Below are positions 36,427-45,613 of a stretch of DNA of 64,000 nucleotides, piece after piece. Position 1 is the first letter of the stretch. Every line of letters begins with the position of its first letter. Source of the stretch: Paenibacillus sp. YPG26 (GTDB taxonomy: Bacteria; Bacillota; Bacilli; Paenibacillales; Paenibacillaceae); assembly GCF_023704175.1 (NCBI RefSeq), contig NZ_CP084530.1:3534001-3598000 (forward strand), in the 5' to 3' direction. The notes below the pieces were generated by a model. The model made no database searches. It saw nothing but the letters and a program-made list of their open reading frames with translations, and was not told the origin of the DNA. A program made the position numbers and the translations under genes.

Positions 36427-39400
36427 ATGAAAGGAATTATTAATTTTTCACTGCGGAACAAATTCGCGATCTGGCTGCTTACAATCATCGTGGTTGCCGC
36501 TGGGCTGTATAGCGGTCTGACCATGAAGCAGGAGACCATCCCGAATATTAACGTACCCTATTTAAGCATCTCGGCAGTATATCCAGGTGCAGCACCCGAG
36601 AATGTGGTGGACGAGATTACCAAGCCTCTGGAACAGAGTCTGCGGAATGTCGATGGCATCAAGACCATCACCTCGACTTCGATGGAGAATGCTTCATCCA
36701 TTATTCTTGAGTTCAACTATGGGGCGAATCTGGATAACGCTTCTGCTGCCGTACGGGAAGCTCTGAACAGCGCTACTCTACCAGACGGGGCTCAGAAGCC
36801 GCAGATTACGCGGTTCAGCCTGAACTCATTGCCCGTGATCTCACTCAGCATGAGTGCCAAGAACGGCAGCAATCTGGAGAACCTGACCCGGACGGCTGAG
36901 AGTGATGTGAAGCCTGCCCTGGAGAAGCTGGAAGGTGTCGCTTCCGTCCAGGTGGCCGGTCAGTATGTGAAGGAAGTTCAATTGAAGTTCAACCAGGAGA
37001 AGCTTAAGGAGCTCGGCCTGACTGAAGATACGGTAAAAGGGGTCGTTCAAGCCTCGGCCGTCCGTGTGCCGCTCGGCTTGTTCGAAATGGACAAATCGCA
37101 GAAGGCTGTCGTTGTTGATGGAGCCATCACAACGGTGGAGGACCTGAAGAATGTCACCATCCCTGTGACTCCTGGCAGCGGCGCGGCTGCTGGCGGAGCC
37201 GGAGCGCAAGGTGCAGCAGGCCAAGGTGCGGCCGCTGGCGGAGCTGGAGCACAAGGCGCAGCAGGCCAAAGCGCGGCCGCTGGCGGAGTTGGTGCGCAAG
37301 GCGCGGCAGGCCAAAGCGCGGCGGGCCAAGGTGCTGCTGCTGGCGGGGCCGGAGCACAAGCTGCAGCTGTGCCAGCGTCTATTCCTACGGTTAAGCTGAC
37401 AGATGTGGCCGCAATCAATGTCGTGGGCAAGGCGGAGTCCATCTCCCGGACGAATGGCAAGGAATCCATCGGGATTCAGATTGTGAAGTCCAATGACGCC
37501 AATACCGTTGATGTGGTTAACAAAGTCAAGGACCGGGCAGAGTCCCTGAAGTCCGAATTCAAGGATCTTGAGATTACCACCCTGATGGATCAAGGTAAGC
37601 CGATTGAGGATTCCGTGAACACTATGCTTAGCAAAGCTGTATTCGGCGCCCTGTTCGCCGTGCTGATCATTCTGATCTTCCTGCGGAATATCCGCTCTAC
37701 CATTATCTCGGTAATCTCGATTCCTCTCTCGCTGCTTATTGCCGTGTTGGCTCTGCGCCAGATGAATATTACGCTGAACATGATGACCCTGGGTGCAATG
37801 ACTGTAGCTATCGGCCGGGTCGTCGATGACTCCATCGTTGTCATTGAGAATATCTACCGGCGCCTATCCCTAACCGGCGAGAAGCTTAAGGGCAGCGAAC
37901 TCATCCGCGAGGCGACGCGCGAAATGTTCGTTCCGATCGCCTCATCTACAATCGTAACGATCGCGGTCTTCCTGCCGCTTGCCTTCGTTAGCGGCATGGT
38001 GGGCGAGCTGTTCACCCCATTCGCTCTCACCATGGTGTTCTCACTGCTTGCGTCCTTGCTGGTTGCCATCACTCTGGTACCCGCATTGGCCCATACCTTG
38101 TTCAGGAATGGTCTCAAGAAGACGCATGATCATGAGGAGAAGCCCGGTGCGATGGCCCGCGGCTACCAGAAGATTCTGAACTGGTCCCTGAACCATAAGC
38201 TGATCACCTTCGGATTCGCGGTTCTGCTGCTGATTGGCAGTCTGTTCCTGACCAAATTCATCGGCACCAGCTTCATGCCGGAGCAATCCGAGAAGTATGC
38301 TATGGTGACCTACTCGCCTGCACCAGGCGACACGCGTGAGGATGTCGAGCAGCGTGCGCTGACTGCCGAGAAGTTTATTTTGAAGCAGCCTGGTCTTGAT
38401 AAAATGCAGTATTCCGTAGGGGGCTCCAATCCGCTCAGTCCCGGCCCTTCCAACTCCGCTTTGTTCTATGTGATCTATAAAGAGGACACGAAGAACTTTG
38501 AAGATGTGAAGAAGAAGTTAGTCGATGATCTGAAGGTTCAGGTGCCTGAGGGAACCTGGAAGGAGATGTCCGGCATGGGCGGAGGCATGGGCGGCAGCAA
38601 GCTTGCCGTTCAGGTCTTTGGCGATAATCTGAAGCAGATCCAGCCGGTATCCGATCAGATTCTGAAATGGGTGAATGAGGACAAGGCTCATTTTGACAAA
38701 GGCGATTCCAGCTTGTCCAAAGCTTATGACCAGTACACCCTGATCGCGGACCAGGAGAAGCTCAGCTCACTTGGACTTACAGCCGGACAACTGGCCATGA
38801 AGCTCAGTCCGCAGCGTGACCGTCCGGTGCTGACCGAGGTGCAGATCGATAACAAGGACTACAAGGTCTATATCGAAGCTGACAACAAGACCTACAAGAG
38901 CCTGGAAGACATCGAGAATGAGACACTCCTGTCTCCGCTTGGCAAGGAAGTAGCTATTAAGGATGTAGCCAAAGTAGACAAAGGCATCTCACCTAACTCC
39001 ATCATGCGTATTGACGGCAAAATGGTTATTGAGGTTAGTGCCAATATCGTTTCTACAGATGTAAGCAGCGCTTCCAAAAGCCTGCAGGACAAAGTTAACG
39101 CCTATGACAAGCCGGATGGCGTCACAGTGGAATTCGGCGGAGTTACAGCACAGATTAACGATACCTTCACCCAGCTTGGCCTTGCCATGGCCGCCGCGGT
39201 TGCAATCGTATATTTCGTGCTTGTAGTTACGTTTGGGGGCGGGCTTGCGCCATTTGCCATCCTGTTCTCCCTGCCATTCATCGTTATTGGCGCACTGATC
39301 GCCCTGTTGATCGGCGGAGAAACTCTGAACGTATCGTCACTTATGGGTGCACTCATGCTGATCGGGATCGTGGTTACCAATGCCATCGTCCTGATCGACC

Positions 39401-39693
39401 GTGTAATTCATAAGGAACGCGAAGGCCTCTCTACCCGGGAAGCTATTCTGGAGGCCGGTGCAACCCGTCTTCGTCCGATTTTGATGACCGCTCTGGCCAC
39501 AATCGGTGCGCTGCTGCCGCTTGTCATCGGTCTTGAGAACAGTGCTGGAATCATCTCGCGGGGGCTCGGAATTACCGTAATCGGCGGACTGATCAGTTCG
39601 ACCCTGCTGACACTCGTGATTGTGCCGATTGTCTATGAGTTCCTGATGAAGCTGCGCCGAGGCGGAAGATCCAAGTCTACAGCTAAAGCTTGA
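36427..39693 (+). CDS. swrC: RND-family efflux transporter, SwrC-like
   Basis: This 1088-residue AcrB-type proton-driven exporter has helix 1 at residues 12-30. TM4 carries the paired Asp of proton transfer (GRVVDDSIVVIENIYRR), and the second repeat has TM helices 8-12 near the C-terminus. B. subtilis SwrC exports surfactin and other lipophilic compounds; the substrate here is unknown. Residues 252-314 form a Gly/Ala/Gln-rich repeat inserted in the first porter loop and absent from typical homologues. Codon use around it is unremarkable. Confidence 0.93.
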   Translation: MKGIINFSLRNKFAIWLLTIIVVAAGLYSGLTMKQETIPNINVPYLSISAVYPGAAPENVVDEITKPLEQSLRNVDGIKTITSTSMENASSIILEFNYGANLDNASAAVREALNSATLPDGAQKPQITRFSLNSLPVISLSMSAKNGSNLENLTRTAESDVKPALEKLEGVASVQVAGQYVKEVQLKFNQEKLKELGLTEDTVKGVVQASAVRVPLGLFEMDKSQKAVVVDGAITTVEDLKNVTIPVTPGSGAAAGGAGAQGAAGQGAAAGGAGAQGAAGQSAAAGGVGAQGAAGQSAAGQGAAAGGAGAQAAAVPASIPTVKLTDVAAINVVGKAESISRTNGKESIGIQIVKSNDANTVDVVNKVKDRAESLKSEFKDLEITTLMDQGKPIEDSVNTMLSKAVFGALFAVLIILIFLRNIRSTIISVISIPLSLLIAVLALRQMNITLNMMTLGAMTVAIGRVVDDSIVVIENIYRRLSLTGEKLKGSELIREATREMFVPIASSTIVTIAVFLPLAFVSGMVGELFTPFALTMVFSLLASLLVAITLVPALAHTLFRNGLKKTHDHEEKPGAMARGYQKILNWSLNHKLITFGFAVLLLIGSLFLTKFIGTSFMPEQSEKYAMVTYSPAPGDTREDVEQRALTAEKFILKQPGLDKMQYSVGGSNPLSPGPSNSALFYVIYKEDTKNFEDVKKKLVDDLKVQVPEGTWKEMSGMGGGMGGSKLAVQVFGDNLKQIQPVSDQILKWVNEDKAHFDKGDSSLSKAYDQYTLIADQEKLSSLGLTAGQLAMKLSPQRDRPVLTEVQIDNKDYKVYIEADNKTYKSLEDIENETLLSPLGKEVAIKDVAKVDKGISPNSIMRIDGKMVIEVSANIVSTDVSSASKSLQDKVNAYDKPDGVTVEFGGVTAQINDTFTQLGLAMAAAVAIVYFVLVVTFGGGLAPFAILFSLPFIVIGALIALLIGGETLNVSSLMGALMLIGIVVTNAIVLIDRVIHKEREGLSTREAILEAGATRLRPILMTALATIGALLPLVIGLENSAGIISRGLGITVIGGLISSTLLTLVIVPIVYEFLMKLRRGGRSKSTAKA
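37180..37368 (+). repeat. In-frame 45-bp minisatellite inside the RND gene
   Basis: About four units encode GAAAGGAGAQGAAGQ and close variants (15 residues each), plus one 5-residue partial unit SAAGQ. All are multiples of three bases, so the reading frame is kept. Confidence 0.93.
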
Positions 39694-39738
39694 TTTGAAT
39701 TAAGCACTCTGCATTCATAATCACAACAACCATATAAT

Positions 39739-39788
39739 AAAGGGCCGCACCCTAAGTAGATAACTCTACAGGGGTGCGGCCCTTTGTC
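39739..39788 (+). terminator. Terminator after the RND exporter
   Basis: A perfect 14-bp stem AAAGGGCCGCACCC/GGGTGCGGCCCTTT ends in TTTG. It lies 46 bp past the stop and can also serve the convergent torD-like gene. Nothing else was recognised before 39929. Confidence 0.92.
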
Positions 39789-39928
39789 CTATCACCAACA
39801 TCATTTCCTCTTGCCCGATCCGCCCACTCACACTAAGAGCGGGAGTAGGTCAAAACGGTAGGGTAGATCACGCAATAATCTGCACAGGTCAAATGGTCTT
39901 AGCTTGTGCCTATCAGCGTGTGTATGAA

Positions 39929-40618
39929 TCAGTCTAGTGCAGCTCTCCATAAACGCAGCATGCTGAGATCCCGCGCCAGAAAGTCCGACAGCAGTACAGC
40001 CAGACCTTTGTATAACGGAGTCCTCGCCTCTCTCCGCAGGGCTTCAGCGAAGGCTGGTGCCCACTGCAGCAGGTGGGACTCCAGGAACCACATCTGCATG
40101 TCGGCAAGCTCCGTGCATTTGTTCCTGACACAGCCTGCCACAAGCATCCGGTCTGCAAGCACGGACATGAACTCCAGTTCAATCGCGATATGATCATCCC
40201 GTTCATTATGCAGCTTGTTGAACACAACTCCGCACTCACAATAGACTTCCCCGAGCCCCGAGATGTTCCTCAAGGCCTCGGAACCTTCCCGTCTAGCCCG
40301 GAATACCCCTTCTGTCAGAGGCAGTACAGCCTGACTCCCCGCGAACAGCCTCATATATTCATCAGCTTCTTCATAACATACCTGCCGAAGCCGGCTTTCA
40401 TTTATACTATCCAAGTATCCCTTCAGTAAGCGGGCACCCTCACCCGATATCACCGGACCTTTAAGCTTGCCTTCGCGGCGGTACTGTGCAATTAAGGAGA
40501 GACGAGGCTCACGGCGCAGAAAATCAACCAGCAGCTGGTATACCCAGCCTCTGCGTTCCAGCCACAGCATTTGTTCTTCGCTTGCAGTAACTCTATCCGG
40601 CAATATAGTCGTTGTCAT
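39929..40618 (-). CDS. TorD/DmsD-family molybdoenzyme chaperone
   Basis: The 229-residue all-helical cytoplasmic protein resembles TorD/NarJ chaperones, which bind apo-molybdoenzymes until cofactor is inserted. The segment EADEYMRLFAG with the later ELEFMSVLADRML fits the family. It neighbours moaA and mobA. Its promoter box (40721-40736) matches the one before the formate channel and oxidoreductase genes 16 kb away, so the oxidoreductase at 54373-56451 is the likely client. Confidence 0.75.
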   Translation of the reverse strand: MTTTILPDRVTASEEQMLWLERRGWVYQLLVDFLRREPRLSLIAQYRREGKLKGPVISGEGARLLKGYLDSINESRLRQVCYEEADEYMRLFAGSQAVLPLTEGVFRARREGSEALRNISGLGEVYCECGVVFNKLHNERDDHIAIELEFMSVLADRMLVAGCVRNKCTELADMQMWFLESHLLQWAPAFAEALRREARTPLYKGLAVLLSDFLARDLSMLRLWRAALD

Positions 40619-40695
40619 CCTAAGTCAGCTCCCTGGATTCACTTATATTAGAGATACCGCCTTCCTTACCTGATTGACGACGTCTCTTCTCTTAT

Positions 40696-40736
40696 ATTAT
40701 AGCCAATACAGATCTTTCCAAGTGAACGATTTCACA
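40696..40736 (-). promoter_or_regulatory. FNR/CRP-like box and promoter of the torD-like gene
   Basis: On the minus strand TGTGA-N6-TCACT (40721-40736) lies 19 nt before -10 TATAAT (40696-40701), centring the box near -40, the class II activator position. The remaining 40737-40973 gap has a TATAAT (40916-40921) for moaA but no clear -35 and no recognisable Moco riboswitch. Confidence 0.65.
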
Positions 40737-40973
40737 TTTAATATTGACATTAGCGTGAACGCGCTTTCATAATATTCTTCCAATCGACCATGTTCGCTCC
40801 CACAGCTCGAAGCCTCCTCTCCGTCACATCTCCCCTCTGATGTCACTTTCCAAGGTTCAATATTTTTTTTAAAAGATTGCCCAATCACTTGCTTCGCGAT
40901 ACCTCAAAATGAACTATAATAAGTATTATTAGTTCCTATTCCAAGCTTCATATCGCAGAAAGGGTGAATCTGG

Positions 40974-41981
40974 ATGGAAATGCTGAATGACTCTTTCGGA
41001 CGGATTCACGATTATCTCCGGATTTCAGTAACGGACCGCTGTAATTTGCGCTGTGTGTACTGCATGCCCGCCGAGGGGATGGTCTTCCAGCCTCACGACG
41101 AGATTATGTCCTATGAGGAGATCGCTGAAGTCGCCGCCGCCTTGGCTCCTATCGGGCTGCGCAAGATCCGTCTTACCGGGGGAGAACCGCTTGTCCGCAA
41201 AAATCTGGAGCAGCTTGTATCCATGCTGTCCAGCATAGAGGGAATTGAAGATATTTCGCTCACAACGAACGGCATTTTCCTTCCCAAGAAGGCAGCCCTC
41301 CTTAAGGAAGCAGGTCTGAACCGTATCAACATCAGCCTCGACTCACTTCACAAGGACAGGTATGCTCTGATTACCCGGGGAGGCGACGTCTCCAAAGTGC
41401 TCGAGGGGATTACAGCCGCGGAAGAAGCCGGACTTGAGCCTATCAAGCTGAATGTAGTGCTGATGAAGGGATACAATGATGATGAGATTCAAGACTTCAT
41501 CGCCATGACTTTGGAACGTCCTATTCATGTGCGGTTTATAGAATATATGCCAATCGGCAGTGCTACCGATTCGTGGCGGGAGTCCTACCTGCCTCTGGAA
41601 GCTGTTATGGAGGCCTGCCGGGCGGCAGGCTGGGAGACGGAGGCTGCAGGCCAGCTGAAGGGCAATGGCCCTTCCCAGAACATGAGAGTCAAGAACGCCC
41701 AAGGCACGTTCGGCCTGATCCACCCGGTTAGCGATCACTTCTGTGATAATTGCAACCGGCTCCGGTTGACTGCAGACGGCCATATCAAATCCTGTCTGTA
41801 CTGGTCTGAAGAATTCAATGTCCGGAAGGTTACGGGCAGGAATGACCCTGATGCAATCCGGTCCATGTTCATTAACTCCCTGGGGACGAAGCCGAAGAAC
41901 CACGAGATGGCACTCGCTCTGGAAAAGAAAGATCAAAGCAACACCCCCACCTCACGCCGGATGTCCCAGATCGGCGGATAA
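40974..41981 (+). CDS. moaA: GTP 3',8-cyclase MoaA
   Basis: The 335-residue radical SAM enzyme starts molybdopterin synthesis from GTP. The N-terminal cluster is in RCNLRCVYCMPAEG, the C-terminal cluster includes CDNCNRLRLTADGHIKSCLY, and the protein ends in the functional Gly-Gly tail (SQIGG). The ATG at 40974 follows AAAGGGTG; a second ATG two codons later is possible. It is divergent from the torD-like gene. Confidence 0.96.
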   Translation: MEMLNDSFGRIHDYLRISVTDRCNLRCVYCMPAEGMVFQPHDEIMSYEEIAEVAAALAPIGLRKIRLTGGEPLVRKNLEQLVSMLSSIEGIEDISLTTNGIFLPKKAALLKEAGLNRINISLDSLHKDRYALITRGGDVSKVLEGITAAEEAGLEPIKLNVVLMKGYNDDEIQDFIAMTLERPIHVRFIEYMPIGSATDSWRESYLPLEAVMEACRAAGWETEAAGQLKGNGPSQNMRVKNAQGTFGLIHPVSDHFCDNCNRLRLTADGHIKSCLYWSEEFNVRKVTGRNDPDAIRSMFINSLGTKPKNHEMALALEKKDQSNTPTSRRMSQIGG

Positions 41982-42029
41982 GCAGGATCTGATGCCCTGA
42001 TAGGCAGCAACGATTCCATAGACAACCGG

Positions 42030-42074
42030 ACAAGCCACCCACGCTTCTTCATTGAGGCCGGGTGGCTTGTCTTT
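42030..42074 (+). terminator. Terminator after moaA
   Basis: AAGCCACCC/GGGTGGCTT stem with a 20-nt loop, followed by GTCTTT, about 50 bp after the moaA stop. Confidence 0.75.
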
Positions 42075-42099
42075 ACAAATTAACCCGCCACCCATTTTA

Positions 42100-42330
42100 C
42101 TTGCATATGCTCGTCCATGCATGTCTATGCCAGTACATGCCCATCTATGCTCGTCTATATCGTCATTCGCCTATGTCCATCCATACCCATGTTTGCCTCT
42201 TTATATCTTCGTCCGCCTATGTCCGACTATACCTATCTATCTGCGCTTGTCTGGATCATCCACTGTCTATGTCCATCCATACCCACCTATGCCTGTCTAT
42301 GTCGTCGTCCGCCTATGTCCGCCTGATCTT
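42100..42330. repeat. CTATGTCC/CATCCATACC-type low-complexity tract
   Basis: Degenerate pyrimidine-rich repeats include CTATGTCCATCCATACCCA at 42171-42189 and again at 42267-42285, and CCGCCTATGTCCG near 42208 and 42309. The tract runs into the 3' end of mobA. Open frames across it are artefacts of composition. Confidence 0.8.
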
Positions 42331-42966
42331 GTACTCCTCATAGATCTCACAAGCCTTCTCATAATCCCCGGGCCGGTTCATATTGAAAGAGAGCATCTCC
42401 TCTGTTACTCCTGCTTCTCTGCACAGCTCCTGTGCAGGAATATAAGCAGCATGCAGGGTCTGAGTCCAGGGGATAAGACGCAGCTGCTCTTCTCTGAGAG
42501 CCGCATCAAGACTCGGCAGCACGGAGCGCCTGTACATCGCAAGCAGCGGCAGCACAGAGCCCTCGGCGGTAAGCGGAATCACTGCTTCGATGAGTTCCCT
42601 CGTGCCCATTTGGTGTTCCTTTGCGCTAAGAGCCTCAGCCTCTGATATAAGCCGCTGTAAGACGGCTGTGTTCACAAAGGGCATGTCGCAGGCTGTAATA
42701 AGGTTCCATGAGCTTGTGGATGCGGACAGCCCGGCATGGATTCCCGCAAGCGGCCCAGCTTGTCTGTAGATGTCAGGTATAATTTCCGCACCCAAATGCA
42801 GATAGGGAGATTCTTCGTTCGATACAACAAGCACCCTTTTGGTAATATCCGCCAATTGCCGAACCAGGTTCTCTATCACCGGGAGCTCTCCTACAGGGAG
42901 CAGTGCCTTGTTCCTCCCCATACGGCTTGACCTCCCTCCCGCAATCACTATAGCTGTAATATCCAT
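42313..42966 (-). CDS. mobA: Molybdenum cofactor guanylyltransferase
   Basis: The 217-residue enzyme transfers GMP to molybdopterin to form the MGD cofactor used by DMSO-reductase-family enzymes such as the one at 54373. It opens AIVIAGGRSSRMGRNKALLPVG, with PLAGIHAGL and ITACDMPF further on. Its last codons lie in the low-complexity tract. No terminator was seen downstream. Confidence 0.93.
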   Translation of the reverse strand: MDITAIVIAGGRSSRMGRNKALLPVGELPVIENLVRQLADITKRVLVVSNEESPYLHLGAEIIPDIYRQAGPLAGIHAGLSASTSSWNLITACDMPFVNTAVLQRLISEAEALSAKEHQMGTRELIEAVIPLTAEGSVLPLLAMYRRSVLPSLDAALREEQLRLIPWTQTLHAAYIPAQELCREAGVTEEMLSFNMNRPGDYEKACEIYEEYKIRRT

Positions 42967-43130
42967 GAATTAAGCGCTCCCCTCTGTGCCATAATTAAGA
43001 AAATCCTATAAAACATGGTTTGTATCCCTTTCCATCACATGATACATTGATCTTATCCGGTTTTATTTACTTAGCGACCATTGTCTTCTTCACCCGAGTT
43101 CAGGCCGTTATTCATACAGGCCAGAAAGGA

Positions 43131-44348
43131 ATGGCGCGTTTGCGACATCAATACGCTTCACTAAGAACACAGTCACTGCTTCCTCTTAAGTTTCTTAACT
43201 TTCTCATCTATGGGGCCATGGTTATTTTTGCGGCCTTTTTCCAATTATATTTGCAGGAAGCCGGCATGAACAAGCTGGAGATCGGTCTGCTTCTATCCAT
43301 GGGACCTATCGTCTCGCTTGCTGCCAATCCATTCTGGAAATACTGCAATGATCGTCAGCAGAATACGAAATATGTACTTCTTCTGATGATGTCCGGGCTC
43401 CTGCTTGTCGGCTATCTTATATTTCTGGTAGATACCTACCGTATGCTCTATTGGACCATGATATTATTCTACTTCCTGCAGACACCATTGCTTGCTCAGA
43501 GCAACACGATGACCCTGTGTTATGCCGAGAATTCCGGACGAAGATTCGAATCCTTCCGCATGTGGGGTTCACTCGGCTGGGCATGTGTCGCGGTAGCTGC
43601 CGGAGCAGCTATGGACGCATCCGGTGCGTACGGCATGTACCTGCTGTTCATGCTGGTCCTGTTTCTTGCGATCAGCTCCGCCCTGGTGCTTAGGCCGCTT
43701 CGCCGTGCCCCGGATACACCGTGGCTGAACCTGTGGGAATTCACCCGTTCCCTGAGGAACAGGTACTTTGTATCTTTTATCATCCTGGGTATGCTTGTCG
43801 CTGTCCCAAGCTCCATGAACGCCATGTTCATGCCCTTTTTCATCACAGATCTCGGTGGATCTCGGCTCTACGTCGGCTTGGCTGTATTCGTCTCGACGAT
43901 TTTGGAAGCGGGCGTATTTATGCTGCTGCGCAGATATATGACAAGGAAAATCACCCACCTCATGGTCTGCATGTTCCTGGTCAGCCTGCTGCTCGCTCTA
44001 AGATGGATGATGATGGCCGAGGTCACTAGTTCTCTGCAAATTGTATTTATTCAGGTGCTGCACGCTGTAACCTTTGGCGGATTCTTCTATGTCGGTACAC
44101 AGCTGACCACCTTATTCCTGCCAAGACCATACAGGTCGTCTGGACAAGCCGTATACACCCTGGTTCTCGGCGGAATATCCGGCATGATCGCCGGAGCATT
44201 TGGAGGATGGCTCTACCACTATTTCGGCGCGGTTACGATGTACAAGATAAGTCTTATGCTGACCTTATGCGGAACGCTGGGGTTCGCTGTGATGGGGTAT
44301 CGACTGTATCGGCACGGCTACACGCCAGTTATTCATCACAAGGAATAA
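43131..44348 (+). CDS. MFS transporter
   Basis: The roughly 405-residue protein has about 12 membrane helices and resembles the phenylpropionate/sugar-symporter-like MFS subgroup (FLIYGAMVIFAAFFQLYLQEAG, RMWGSLGWACVAVAAG). The substrate is unknown. The frame is open from 43020, but the ATG at 43131 or a TTG at 43140 (AAAGGA at 9 nt) better fit the family start. It is divergent from mobA. Confidence 0.82.
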   Translation: MARLRHQYASLRTQSLLPLKFLNFLIYGAMVIFAAFFQLYLQEAGMNKLEIGLLLSMGPIVSLAANPFWKYCNDRQQNTKYVLLLMMSGLLLVGYLIFLVDTYRMLYWTMILFYFLQTPLLAQSNTMTLCYAENSGRRFESFRMWGSLGWACVAVAAGAAMDASGAYGMYLLFMLVLFLAISSALVLRPLRRAPDTPWLNLWEFTRSLRNRYFVSFIILGMLVAVPSSMNAMFMPFFITDLGGSRLYVGLAVFVSTILEAGVFMLLRRYMTRKITHLMVCMFLVSLLLALRWMMMAEVTSSLQIVFIQVLHAVTFGGFFYVGTQLTTLFLPRPYRSSGQAVYTLVLGGISGMIAGAFGGWLYHYFGAVTMYKISLMLTLCGTLGFAVMGYRLYRHGYTPVIHHKE

Positions 44349-44414
44349 CAGACAATCCACGCAAGACCGTCACGCCCTGGACTCAGGTAACGCCGGTTCT
44401 ATGTGGATTGTCTG
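44349..44414. repeat. Perfect 12-bp inverted repeat after the MFS gene
   Basis: CAGACAATCCAC at 44349-44360 pairs with GTGGATTGTCTG at 44403-44414 across a 42-nt loop. No U-run follows, so it is not a standard terminator. Confidence 0.7.
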
Positions 44415-44531
44415 CTGCGTGGGACTGAGAAATAAGCCTTATCCCTTTGCTAATATAATTTGTGAAACGCATTTCAGAGCAAGTGATTTGTTCGGATTAA
44501 TTATAATGGCTGAGTGGGAGGTGAGAGATCC

Positions 44532-45509
44532 ATGGCCAATATCAAGGAAATCGCCAAGATCGCCGGAGTCTCTGTAACTACCGTGTCACGTGTTCTCAAT
44601 AATCACCCTTATGTCAAGGAAGACAAGCGTAGAGCAGTGCTCGAGACCATCGATCGTCTGAACTATTCCCGTAATATTAATGCCCTGCATCTGCTGAAAG
44701 GCAGGACCCAGATTATCGGGGTGATCCTGCCCATGATTAATCACTCCTACTTCGGCGCCATGATGGAAGGGATAGCGGGAGAAGCACTTAAGTCCGGTTA
44801 TCAGCTCATGGTATCTCAGACAAGCTACCAGCCTGAGGAAGAGCAGCGAATGCTGGAAATGATGCGGAACAAGCAAATTGACGGCGTTATTATCTGCTCA
44901 CGTGCTCTACCCCTTCAGCATATTGAGGCCTATAACTCGTATGGGCCAATTGTGCTCTGTGAGGACATTGGGGCGGCTTCGATGTCTTCGGTGTTCTTGA
45001 ACCATTACAATTGCTTCCAGGAGGTAATCCGGCACTTATGGAATAAAGGCTACCGTACCATCGGATATTCCATTGGCCGCACGGAGGGTACCAGCAGCAG
45101 CAGGCGGTATGAAGCTTACTGTGATATTCATGAGGAATTCGGCATTTCGGTTAATCCGGACTGGATTTATGACCATTGCCTGGACATTGAAGACGGGGTG
45201 CTTCTGGTGCGCCATATGCTGGAACAGACCAACCGTCCATCTGCCCTTGTGGTCACAAGCGCTCAGGTAGCAGCTGGAATTCTGCTTGAAGCTGGACGTC
45301 AAGGACTTAAGATTCCCGAGGACCTGGCTTTGATTAGCTTCGATAATATGCCAATTTCTGAAGTGCTCGGCATCTCAACCATGGACAACGGGATTTATAC
45401 TATGGGATCAAGCGCAATGACGATTATTGACGAACTGGTTCGCGGAACTGCCAGCGGTCCTATAACCAGAGAGATTTCATTTCAACTGATTGAAAGATCA
45501 ACCGCATAA
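44532..45509 (+). CDS. LacI-family transcriptional regulator
   Basis: The roughly 325-residue regulator has an N-terminal HTH (IKEIAKIAGVSVTTVSRVLNN) and a periplasmic-binding-like ligand domain (IIGVILPMINHSYFGAMM, ISFDNMPISEVLGISTM). The ATG at 44532 has GGGAGGTG at 8 nt; an upstream ATG at 44514 is less likely. No transport or sugar gene is adjacent, so its target is unknown. Confidence 0.9.
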   Translation: MANIKEIAKIAGVSVTTVSRVLNNHPYVKEDKRRAVLETIDRLNYSRNINALHLLKGRTQIIGVILPMINHSYFGAMMEGIAGEALKSGYQLMVSQTSYQPEEEQRMLEMMRNKQIDGVIICSRALPLQHIEAYNSYGPIVLCEDIGAASMSSVFLNHYNCFQEVIRHLWNKGYRTIGYSIGRTEGTSSSRRYEAYCDIHEEFGISVNPDWIYDHCLDIEDGVLLVRHMLEQTNRPSALVVTSAQVAAGILLEAGRQGLKIPEDLALISFDNMPISEVLGISTMDNGIYTMGSSAMTIIDELVRGTASGPITREISFQLIERSTA

Positions 45510-45543
45510 TCATAAACGTATGTTGGCAGCATCTAACACCAAT

Positions 45544-45590
45544 AAGGCCCGTATTCAAAAGCTGCTGCTTCTGAATACGGGCCTTGTTAA
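45544..45590 (+). terminator. Terminator after the LacI regulator
   Basis: A perfect 14-bp stem AAGGCCCGTATTCA/TGAATACGGGCCTT is followed by GTTAAGTTTT. It can also serve the convergent nitroreductase gene. Confidence 0.88.
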
Positions 45591-45613
45591 GTTTTAATCC
45601 AGGGAAGAGCTAA

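Noticed and set aside
40697..40888. 63-codon minus-strand frame in the torD-moaA gap
   Set aside because: It overlaps the FNR-like box and the torD promoter, and has no ribosome site.
40619..40973. Moco riboswitch upstream of moaA
   Set aside because: I could not see the conserved Moco RNA elements; only an A/T-rich promoter area is visible.
42052..42645. 197-codon plus-strand frame after moaA
   Set aside because: It runs through low-complexity repeats and then antisense to mobA, with no family resemblance.
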